Source: an uncultured Bacteroidia bacterium (lineage in GTDB: Bacteria > Bacteroidota > Bacteroidia > Bacteroidales > UBA932). From it: a stretch of DNA of 26,602 bases. Location of the stretch: the NCBI GenBank assembly GCA_902795785.1, contig CADBMK010000195.1, positions 1 to 26,602 of the forward strand, written 5' to 3'. The position numbers were made by a program, and so were the translations under genes. How positions within the stretch are numbered: the first letter of the stretch is position 1; each line of letters begins with the position of its first letter. Below, one piece after another: positions 1 through 6,972 of the stretch. The notes under the pieces are model-generated. The model saw only the letters and a list, made by a program, of their open reading frames with translations, had not been told where the DNA came from and searched no databases.

Positions 1-3000
1 CCTCACACAGGAAAGACCCTCGAGGTCACCTGGGACGCAAAGGAAGCAATCGCCGCAGGAGCCAGAACATTCACAGTTGAGCTCGTACAGGATGAAGATG
101 GCGCAGGTGTAGACACTTACGAGTCATCCCTCAGCGCAAGCGTTGAGGCAGAAGATGCCAAAACATCCTATTCTACCACATTCACCAGCCAGGTAAAGGG
201 TAACAAGTATTATGTTCGTGTAAGAGCCAATTACCCAAGATCAATCTACTCAGAATGGTCTTGGCTGAAAAATTCCAACGGCCAGAAAGCTCTCGTCAAA
301 ATCGGACGAGGCATCATCACCACCGGAATAGAGGAGCCTTATCTCTACAAGGTAACTCCTACTTCAAAATCAATCATCGTTAAATGGGACGCCATCGACG
401 GCGCAACAGGCTATACTCTTGATTATAAGCAGAGCAGCGCCTCAGATTGGACCACAATCGCCATCAACGACCCTGAGACGGAAGTTGTAAAAATCCCTAA
501 CCTTCCTTCAGAGACAAGCTATGACATCCGTATGAAGACCATCGCCGCTGCCGGCGAGTCCGATTACGCGGAGGCGACGGTAACCACACGCCAGCCTGGT
601 TCATATCCTACGGAGATGAGCACAGTCGACGAATTCACAGCATGGCTTGAAGGCGGTGTCGTAGAGGTTGAAAGCACGCAGACATTCAAACTCACTGCCG
701 ACATCGACATGAGCGATATCGAGTTCGAGCCTCAGGATGAGCCTCTCCTCGGTACATTCGACGGTAACGGATTCGTTATCCGCAACCTCAAGAACAGCGC
801 TCCTCTCTTCTACCAGAACGAGGGTACCATCAAAAACGTGAAGATAGCTTCTGGCTCATTCAACCCTTCACAGCCAGACTTCGGTTCCATTGTTTATTAC
901 AACAAGGGAACAGTTGAGAACTGCGAGAATAACGCAAACATTTCTTACGCCATCTCAAATGACGAAGAAATCAGGATCGGAGGTCTCGTCAGCGTAAACG
1001 AAGGAACTATCAAGAACAGCGCCAACAAGGGCTCTGTTGAGGTGACCAGAAACGGAAGCCTCACCAAGAGAATCTATGTAGCAGGTGTTGCCGCCCTCTC
1101 TGACGGAGGCCTCATCGAGAACACTGACAACAACGGAGCAGTTTCCCTTGCAGTTACTGAAGGTATCAACGGTACAGCCGTTGCCGGTATTGCAGGATAC
1201 AACTCAGGAAGCCTCCTCAACTGTAACAACACAGGTGACGTAACTGAGTCAGCTCACTTCGCCGGCGGATTCGGTCCGGCATTCAATACAGGAACCAACA
1301 GCTACAACCGTTCAACTCCTTCAGCTGCGGGTATCGTAGCATACGGAGACTCTTACGGAGCCAACACCTTCTATGTTGAGAACTGTAATAACAGCGGTAA
1401 GGTATCATTCATCCTTACTGCAATCGACAAGGGTTACACGGCTGCGGCATACAACAGAACCCAGATTGCAGGTATCGTGGCAAACCCTTGGGGAAATGTC
1501 AAGGACTGCCAGAACGACGGTGAAATCAACATCAGCGTCAAGAGTTCTTCCGCATCAGCATACACCACAGCCGAGCACATCCTCTGCGTCGGTGGTATCG
1601 CCGGTGCAGACTGGTACACCACAGGCCAGAAGATTTCCAACATTATTGGCTGTACCAACAACGGTAACGTCAAGGTTGACTGCGATGCTGCAAAAGCTAA
1701 CAGCACATTCGCAGGTATCTTTGCATGGCCGGGTGTTGAAGGCGCCAGGGACAACTACACTAAGGATTGCGTCAACAACGGTAACATCACCGTTGACGGA
1801 ACCAGCAAGTGCCGTGTAGGTGGTATCCACGGAGGTGCAGGTAACATCGACGGCTGTATCAACAACGGTAAGATCAACGTCATGAACGTTAACGTTGGAT
1901 CTGCAGTCGGAGGAGTTGCAGGTTTCCACAGCCAAGCCCTCTACATTCAGAACAGTGAGAACAACGGTGACGTAAACGTTGCTCCTATCCTTACCGGCGG
2001 CGTCGGCGGTTTCGTAGGAAACCAGGGAAATGCTGCCAGCAAGTACTATAACGATAAGGTCGAGTGTAACGTAAGCCACGCAGGTCTCCTTGAATCAACC
2101 GGTATGTTCATCGGTCTTTTCAACGGAACCAGCCAAACCGTCACCGTAGGTACAGAAGCCAAGCCTATCAAGGTCGTAGGCGGAACCCTCAAGGCTGACG
2201 GCAATTCATACGCTCTCACTTCAAGCAACTACAAGACATACTTCGCCGGAACAAAGAACACCAATGCTACAACTCACCCGACAGTAGCTTACTTTGAGAA
2301 GGGCGCTTCTACGGAAGTTACCGTCCCTACCATCACTTCAGCCGTTCCGGATGAGAAGTACATCGTAGTATCCTGGGATGCCATCAACAAGGCTGCAGGC
2401 TACGAAGTTCAGTTCAAGGAGAAAGAGTCAGCATACTGGACAATCGCAGGCACAACAACCGAGACTACACTCAAGATTGAAGACCTCGACGTTCAGACAG
2501 AATACGAAATCCGTGTAAGGACAGTATTCGAAAGCTCTAACAGCGACTTCTCTGACATCGTGGAAGTAACCACCCTCGGAGTAGTCATCCCTGGCGTTCC
2601 AACCATCACTTCAACCGATTTCGGTTCAAGGGCCGTAACAGTTAAGTGGGGCGCTGTAGACAGAGCCACAAGTTACTCTCTCCAGTACAAGAAGAGCACT
2701 GACAGCGAATGGACGGCTGCAGTCACAAAGCAGAACGTCCTCGAGTTCACTATCACAGGACTCTCACAGCTTACCTCATACGACATTCAGGTAAGGTCAC
2801 ACGGCACTGGCGGAGATTCAGACTGGTCAGGTTCAAAGACAGGCTCTACCATCGCCATTACCTACCCTCTGGACATTGCCACGGCTGACGACTTCATCTC
2901 ATGGCTCGGATCCGAGGCTTCAGGATGTACGTCAACAGACGTAGTCAACATCACCGCAAACCTTGACTTCACAGGCAAGACAGTTGTACCTGCAGCTTCA

Positions 3001-4461
3001 TTCGCTGGTCAGCTTAAAGGAAACTCCAAGTCAATCAAGAATCTTTCAGCATCCGCTCCACTCTTCACAACCATGAGCGGAAGCGTAGAAAACCTCGTAA
3101 TTGACGCCACATGTTCATTCAGCGTTGACACTTACACGTTCGGTATCATCGCCGGAGAGAACACGGGTACGATTTCCAACATCGTCAACAATGCAAATGT
3201 GACTCTGTCTAAGACAGATCTTACTTCACCGGTTATCCTCGGTGCAATCGTAGGTTCTTCTACAGGCGCCCTGACCAACCTTACAAACAACGGTGAGGTT
3301 AAGGTTCTGTCATCAACAGGTATCGGAGCCTCTGCAATCGGCGGCGTTGTAGGATATCTCAGCGCAGATGGAAGCACCCTTACAAACAACGGAGCCATAA
3401 CAATGGCAGCCAAGTACGCCAACGCAAAGGCTACGATTGGAGCCAAAACAAACGTTCCAACACAGCTCGGAGGTATCGTAGGTCTCGGATCTACAGGATT
3501 CAGCCTTACCGGCTGCAACAACAGCGGAAAGATTGTCTACACCTTCTCTGAGATTGACAAGAGCAGCACATCTTCAAATGCGAGATTACATGTAGGTGGT
3601 ATCGCAGGTGCACCTGACGGCAACATCACGTCATGTAACAACTCCGGTGAAATCGACTTCACAATGACACACACCACTCCGGGAACAGCATTTGACGCCG
3701 TCAACGTCATTCCTAGCGTCGGCGGTATCAGCGGCGGTGACGGTTTTGCAGTAGGCAATAACGCCACAAACATCACCAACTGCGAAAACACCGGTAAGAT
3801 TGTCATCAACTTCGATGCAACCAAGTCAAATGCAGCCCACGGCGGTATCGTAGGATGGCCTGGCGTTGAAGGCGCTGGCCAGACAGTTGTCATCAAGAAC
3901 TGCATCAACAGAGGAGACATCACTCTCAGCGGTGCCGGTAAGGGACGCTTCGGCGGCGTAGCCGGCGGCGCAGGAAACCTTGATGGCTGCAAGAACTACG
4001 GTAAAATCACCAACAGCACCAATGTATCAGGCGGTTGCATCGGTGGTGTCGAGGGATACAGCAACTATACCCTCTACATCAGGAACTGCGAAAACTACGG
4101 CGACATCATCAACCATGACGGCGGCGACAAGCTTTACACAGGCGGTCTGCTCGGCGCTCAGGGTGGTAATGCAGCCACAAAGGGCGAGGGATGTAAGGTT
4201 AAATGTAAGATTGTCGTTGACGGAACAAACGCAGTCAACGGCCTCATACTCGGAAGATACAACGGCGACAAGGCCATCATCCTCGGTTCTGAGACCAGCC
4301 CTGTTCAGTTAATCTCCGGTTCAGCCATCACCTTCGGCGAAGATACCAACAATGCTACATCAGAGAACTGGAAGACTCTCGTAACCGGTACTTACAACGG
4401 AAACGAGTACACCAACCCTGGTAGCATCAGAAAGATTTACGCAGAGTTCAAAACTGAATAA
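1..4461 (+). CDS. Large exported FnIII / GLUG-type beta-helix protein, 5' partial
   Basis: The reading frame is open from base 1 to the TAA at 4459-4461, so 1486 residues are visible and the N-terminus (signal peptide or lipobox) lies outside. The order of parts is: a partial FnIII-like domain (about residues 1-105), a second FnIII (about 110-200), a repeat region rich in CxNNGxI/V and GG(I/V)(A/V)G units (about 207-770), two further FnIII domains (about 772-860 and 861-951), and a second, homologous repeat region (about 955-1480). The repeats resemble the GLUG motif and should form a right-handed beta-helix. This architecture is common in Bacteroidales surface or secreted proteins, where it suggests adhesion or glycan contact; no catalytic motif is recognisable and the role is inferred. 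No type IX secretion C-terminal domain is evident: the protein ends IRKIYAEFKTE. An internal Met at 532 is not the start. Confidence 0.85.
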   Translation, partial: PHTGKTLEVTWDAKEAIAAGARTFTVELVQDEDGAGVDTYESSLSASVEAEDAKTSYSTTFTSQVKGNKYYVRVRANYPRSIYSEWSWLKNSNGQKALVKIGRGIITTGIEEPYLYKVTPTSKSIIVKWDAIDGATGYTLDYKQSSASDWTTIAINDPETEVVKIPNLPSETSYDIRMKTIAAAGESDYAEATVTTRQPGSYPTEMSTVDEFTAWLEGGVVEVESTQTFKLTADIDMSDIEFEPQDEPLLGTFDGNGFVIRNLKNSAPLFYQNEGTIKNVKIASGSFNPSQPDFGSIVYYNKGTVENCENNANISYAISNDEEIRIGGLVSVNEGTIKNSANKGSVEVTRNGSLTKRIYVAGVAALSDGGLIENTDNNGAVSLAVTEGINGTAVAGIAGYNSGSLLNCNNTGDVTESAHFAGGFGPAFNTGTNSYNRSTPSAAGIVAYGDSYGANTFYVENCNNSGKVSFILTAIDKGYTAAAYNRTQIAGIVANPWGNVKDCQNDGEINISVKSSSASAYTTAEHILCVGGIAGADWYTTGQKISNIIGCTNNGNVKVDCDAAKANSTFAGIFAWPGVEGARDNYTKDCVNNGNITVDGTSKCRVGGIHGGAGNIDGCINNGKINVMNVNVGSAVGGVAGFHSQALYIQNSENNGDVNVAPILTGGVGGFVGNQGNAASKYYNDKVECNVSHAGLLESTGMFIGLFNGTSQTVTVGTEAKPIKVVGGTLKADGNSYALTSSNYKTYFAGTKNTNATTHPTVAYFEKGASTEVTVPTITSAVPDEKYIVVSWDAINKAAGYEVQFKEKESAYWTIAGTTTETTLKIEDLDVQTEYEIRVRTVFESSNSDFSDIVEVTTLGVVIPGVPTITSTDFGSRAVTVKWGAVDRATSYSLQYKKSTDSEWTAAVTKQNVLEFTITGLSQLTSYDIQVRSHGTGGDSDWSGSKTGSTIAITYPLDIATADDFISWLGSEASGCTSTDVVNITANLDFTGKTVVPAASFAGQLKGNSKSIKNLSASAPLFTTMSGSVENLVIDATCSFSVDTYTFGIIAGENTGTISNIVNNANVTLSKTDLTSPVILGAIVGSSTGALTNLTNNGEVKVLSSTGIGASAIGGVVGYLSADGSTLTNNGAITMAAKYANAKATIGAKTNVPTQLGGIVGLGSTGFSLTGCNNSGKIVYTFSEIDKSSTSSNARLHVGGIAGAPDGNITSCNNSGEIDFTMTHTTPGTAFDAVNVIPSVGGISGGDGFAVGNNATNITNCENTGKIVINFDATKSNAAHGGIVGWPGVEGAGQTVVIKNCINRGDITLSGAGKGRFGGVAGGAGNLDGCKNYGKITNSTNVSGGCIGGVEGYSNYTLYIRNCENYGDIINHDGGDKLYTGGLLGAQGGNAATKGEGCKVKCKIVVDGTNAVNGLILGRYNGDKAIILGSETSPVQLISGSAITFGEDTNNATSENWKTLVTGTYNGNEYTNPGSIRKIYAEFKTE
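619..2310 (+). repeat. Beta-helix repeat module A (coding)
   Basis: First of two homologous repeat blocks in the large exported protein. It opens with TVDEFTAWLEGG and runs through units such as CNNTGDV, CNNSGKV, CQNDGEI, CTNNGNV, CVNNGNI and CINNGKI. Landmarks shared with module B are WPGVEGA (from base 1726) and GAGNIDGC. The spacing between NNG units is variable, so these are coding repeats rather than a simple tandem DNA array. Confidence 0.75.
2863..4440 (+). repeat. Beta-helix repeat module B (coding)
   Basis: Second homologous block. It opens with TADDFISWLGSE at 2881 and carries LTNNGEV, LTNNGAI, CNNSGKI, CNNSGEI, CENTGKI, CINRGDI, CKNYGKI and CENYGDI units. The landmarks WPGVEGA (from base 3856) and GAGNLDGC come in the same order as in module A. 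Both modules are preceded by a pair of FnIII-like domains, which points to duplication of a whole FnIII-FnIII-helix unit followed by divergence. Confidence 0.75.
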
Positions 4462-4468
4462 TCTTTTA

Positions 4469-4476
4469 TATCTTTG
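4469..4476 (+). promoter_or_regulatory. Bacteroidota -7 box TATCTTTG
   Basis: Perfect TAnnTTTG, 40 bp before the ATG of the downstream lipoprotein. It lies between the stop codon of the large protein and its terminator hairpin. No convincing -33 TTG is present, so it may be coincidental. Confidence 0.4.
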
Positions 4477-4481
4477 AAATT

Positions 4482-4509
4482 AAGCCGGGCCTACCGCCCG
4501 GCTTTTTTT
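4482..4509 (+). terminator. Strong intrinsic terminator
   Basis: A perfect 9-bp stem (AAGCCGGGC at 4482-4490, GCCCGGCTT at 4496-4504) with a 5-nt CTACC loop is followed by a T run to 4509. It sits 20 bp after the stop of the large exported protein and only 6 bp before the ATG of the next gene. Confidence 0.9.
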
Positions 4510-4515
4510 AACATC

Positions 4516-5358
4516 ATGAAATACACTGCATCAATTCTTACGGCAGCAGCCCTGTTATTTGCCGGCTGCAGCGAAGGAGTCACAAAAGGTAACGTGGCCA
4601 ATCTGGAGTCTGACAACCTTTCTGGGGACATTGTTTCAGTCCTTACGGAGTCTTTCAGATACACTCCCGATGACGACATAACGGAAGTTGCCGTACTCAA
4701 CCCTGAAGACGGTCTGACAGAGTATGACAAGTCAGGAGGAAAGATCTCAGAGAGCCACGAAGACGGGACCGTCATACAATACGAGCACGACAGAAGAGGC
4801 TACCTGAAGTCAATCAGGACATACTATATTGACGTCGACACCACACTTATGTCAACCATCCGTTTTAAAAACAGATGTAACGGAGACACCAAAGAACAGC
4901 AGACTTTTGACAAGAACGGAATGTTGGTGTCAAAGTCCGTATTCAAATACGACGGGGACAACGTCAGGATAACAGACTATAATGCCTCTGGGGACAAGAC
5001 CAGCGTGACTGAACTTGTCTTCAAGGACAAGAATGCCCTCCAGTACAGAATTATGCCGGTTGAAGCCGAAGTGGACCACAGGATGGAAGCCACCTACGAC
5101 GAGGACGGTCATCTCCTTACAAAGAATTTTGTAAGCAAATACGAGGGCTCAGGTCTGGTCAGGCAGACTCTCTTCTTTAACGAGAAAGGTATTCCCGTAA
5201 AAAGCGAGTCTGACAATCCAGATCTGGAAGAACCGATGGTAGAAACATACACCTACGAATACGACTCTCTGGGAAACTGGACCAAAAAAGAGATCCATAT
5301 TCCATCCCAGACAGAACCCGTAGGTGTAATAAGGAGAACTATCCGCTACAGGGAGTAG
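4516..5358 (+). CDS. Putative lipoprotein with YD-repeat-like units
   Basis: 280 residues. I chose the ATG at 4516: an upstream in-frame TTG at 4474 would translate through the terminator hairpin, whereas the ATG gives MKYTASILTAAALLFAGC, a clean lipoprotein signal with Cys18 for lipidation. The mature part contains several diverged units of the form (Y/F)D-x-x-G-x-L/I (YDKSGGKI, FDKNGMLV, YDEDGHLL, YDSLGNW), like the short beta-hairpin YD repeats found in many Bacteroidales outer-membrane lipoproteins. It is therefore probably anchored in the outer membrane or facing the periplasm. No enzyme motif is seen and the function is unknown. It converges on an AraC-type gene with only 7 bp between the stops. 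Confidence 0.8.
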   Translation: MKYTASILTAAALLFAGCSEGVTKGNVANLESDNLSGDIVSVLTESFRYTPDDDITEVAVLNPEDGLTEYDKSGGKISESHEDGTVIQYEHDRRGYLKSIRTYYIDVDTTLMSTIRFKNRCNGDTKEQQTFDKNGMLVSKSVFKYDGDNVRITDYNASGDKTSVTELVFKDKNALQYRIMPVEAEVDHRMEATYDEDGHLLTKNFVSKYEGSGLVRQTLFFNEKGIPVKSESDNPDLEEPMVETYTYEYDSLGNWTKKEIHIPSQTEPVGVIRRTIRYRE

Positions 5359-5365
5359 TTTTCTC

Positions 5366-5926
5366 CTAATGTTTGAAATTCTCAGGCAGTTTCCTTACCC
5401 ACAGTGTTTCCATTATCCTGCTGGTACGTTCTTCCCAGAAATCCTGCCTGTAACGCAATTCAGAAGGGCTCATTCCCACTTCCAGATTAAACGCGGTCCG
5501 GAACACGGTTTCACTTTTGAAGCCGCTGAGCCGGGCCGCATGTGATATGCGCATCTTAGGGTCTGACTGGATAAGCAAGATTGCGTGATAGACACGGAAC
5601 TTGTTAACGAAACGAGGGAATGTGCACCCAAAATAATAACTAACCACCCTGGTCATCGTAGTTCGGTTCGTACAAAGACGGATAAGGGCAGTCTCTACCC
5701 TGAAGTTCTCATCAAGATAAGGCTTCTCCTCCTCCATATAACGATATAGATGATCGGCAAAATACGCCAGTCTTTGAACCGATTTCTCGGACGGATATGG
5801 TTTACGCTCCTCATTCAACACCGTCTTTTTCTTAAAACCGAATAACCTCAAACCGAGGAAGCTCGCAGCATTCACTGAAGCTGCGGCGACTAAACTTTCT
5901 ACGTTCTTAGACATTATTTTCCCCAT
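5366..5926 (-). CDS. Short AraC-family DNA-binding protein
   Basis: 186 residues. The C-terminal half (about residues 68-160) matches an AraC-type double helix-turn-helix: EEEKPYLDENF leads in, then TNRTTMTRVVSYYFGCTF for the first recognition region and HAARLSGFKSETVFRTAF for the second, ending GMSPSELR. The N-terminal 65 residues carry a short hydrophobic stretch (about 9-30) and a helical segment but no recognisable sensor, receiver or ligand-binding domain. Most AraC proteins of this phylum are longer, with a membrane or receiver part, so this is a stand-alone DNA-binding module or a reduced descendant. A second Met four codons in is an alternative start. It lies after the yitT terminator, so it probably has its own promoter, although I see no perfect TAnnTTTG box. 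Target genes are unknown. Confidence 0.8.
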   Translation of the reverse strand: MGKIMSKNVESLVAAASVNAASFLGLRLFGFKKKTVLNEERKPYPSEKSVQRLAYFADHLYRYMEEEKPYLDENFRVETALIRLCTNRTTMTRVVSYYFGCTFPRFVNKFRVYHAILLIQSDPKMRISHAARLSGFKSETVFRTAFNLEVGMSPSELRYRQDFWEERTSRIMETLWVRKLPENFKH

Positions 5927-5955
5927 TTATACAATTTGATTGTCTAGCCTAAAGT

Positions 5956-5993
5956 ACAAAAAAGAGTGGTCAAGGATTCCCCTGACCACTCTT
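5956..5993 (-). terminator. Intrinsic terminator of the leuS-yitT operon
   Basis: Perfect 11-bp inverted repeat (5962-5972 with 5983-5993, arms AAGAGTGGTCA / TGACCACTCTT) with a 10-nt loop. Read on the minus strand it runs into a TTTTTTG tract. It lies about 36 bp beyond the yitT stop. Confidence 0.88.
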
Positions 5994-6029
5994 ATGATTA
6001 AAAAGAATTGTAATATCCGTTGGAAAGCA

Positions 6030-6965
6030 TTATTTCTTTATCACATCAAAACCCTGACCGTACACGCCACGCAGATAAGAGACCGTTACGAAGGCGTTAG
6101 GGTCATGACATTTTATGCAGTCAAGAACAACATTCAGGTCTGTTTTCCTTGCTACAATCACAAGGACTCTGGTATCCTTCTTGGTGTACCATCCCATTCC
6201 GTCAAGGGCTGTCACTCCCCTGTTCAGGTCAGAAGTAATGGCGTTTGCCAACTCCTCATAATGCTGGGAGAAGACAAAGACCTGTACGGACTGTCTGTTA
6301 CCGGAAAGATACATATCCACAACATTACCGCAAATAGTAGTAACGATAAGGCCATAGACCACAGTGGTAATCTTATCCGCCAGAGGCATCAACTCCCCTG
6401 AAGGAAGATGTGAAGGGAAAAGCAGCGACGATGTAATAATGATTACATCGAAGGAAAGAATCAGCCTTCCCGGAGTGATATTCCTATACTTATTGATAAT
6501 AAGGGCAAGGATATCGGTTCCTCCCGAACTTCCTCCCACGCTGATGGCCATACCCATACCCACGCCGGCTATAATGGCCGCCATGATTACGGAAAGGAGT
6601 TTGCCATTATCAATGGCAAGCGTCTGGACAACCTGTTTGGCCGGAGGATATGACGCTATTATGTCCTGACAGAGATTGAGGCCGATGGAGCATATGATGA
6701 TAGCGTATACCGTCTTTGCGCCGAAAGACTTGCCAAGAGACTTGAATGCAGCGGCAAGAAGGACGCAGTTGATGGCAAAATACGAGTATCCCGCCTTCAG
6801 TCCGGTGGCGTACTGAATAATGGTTGCGATACCCGTTACGCCTCCGCCAAGGATGTTGTGAGGCATGACGAAGGTGGTATAGCCTATCACATAAAGCGAC
6901 ATGCCGACCGTAATCATTATATACTCCTTGAGGGTCTTGAAAAAACCACCCGTAACCGATCTCAT
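6030..6965 (-). CDS. YitT family membrane protein (UPF0750, DUF161 + DUF2179)
   Basis: 311 residues. The N-terminal two thirds is an integral membrane domain with about five to six hydrophobic segments (near 15-33, 38-55, 61-76, 85-102, 122-143, 168-184 and 197-215) and the family signatures MPHNILGGGVTG (34-45) and GGSSGGTDILALI (144-156). The C-terminal DUF2179 part (about 226-305) is a soluble ferredoxin-like domain ending in SYLRGVYGQGFDV. YitT proteins are widespread and generally annotated as uncharacterised membrane proteins or possible transporters; substrate unknown. The start is 7 bp after the leuS stop on the same strand, so the two are almost certainly co-transcribed, and a strong terminator follows. 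Confidence 0.88.
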   Translation of the reverse strand: MRSVTGGFFKTLKEYIMITVGMSLYVIGYTTFVMPHNILGGGVTGIATIIQYATGLKAGYSYFAINCVLLAAAFKSLGKSFGAKTVYAIIICSIGLNLCQDIIASYPPAKQVVQTLAIDNGKLLSVIMAAIIAGVGMGMAISVGGSSGGTDILALIINKYRNITPGRLILSFDVIIITSSLLFPSHLPSGELMPLADKITTVVYGLIVTTICGNVVDMYLSGNRQSVQVFVFSQHYEELANAITSDLNRGVTALDGMGWYTKKDTRVLVIVARKTDLNVVLDCIKCHDPNAFVTVSYLRGVYGQGFDVIKK

Positions 6966-6972
6966 TGCAATG

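Noticed and set aside
5940..6401. 153-residue plus-strand open frame opposite yitT
   Set aside because: It begins in the terminator hairpin region and then runs antisense to the conserved DUF2179 end of YitT.
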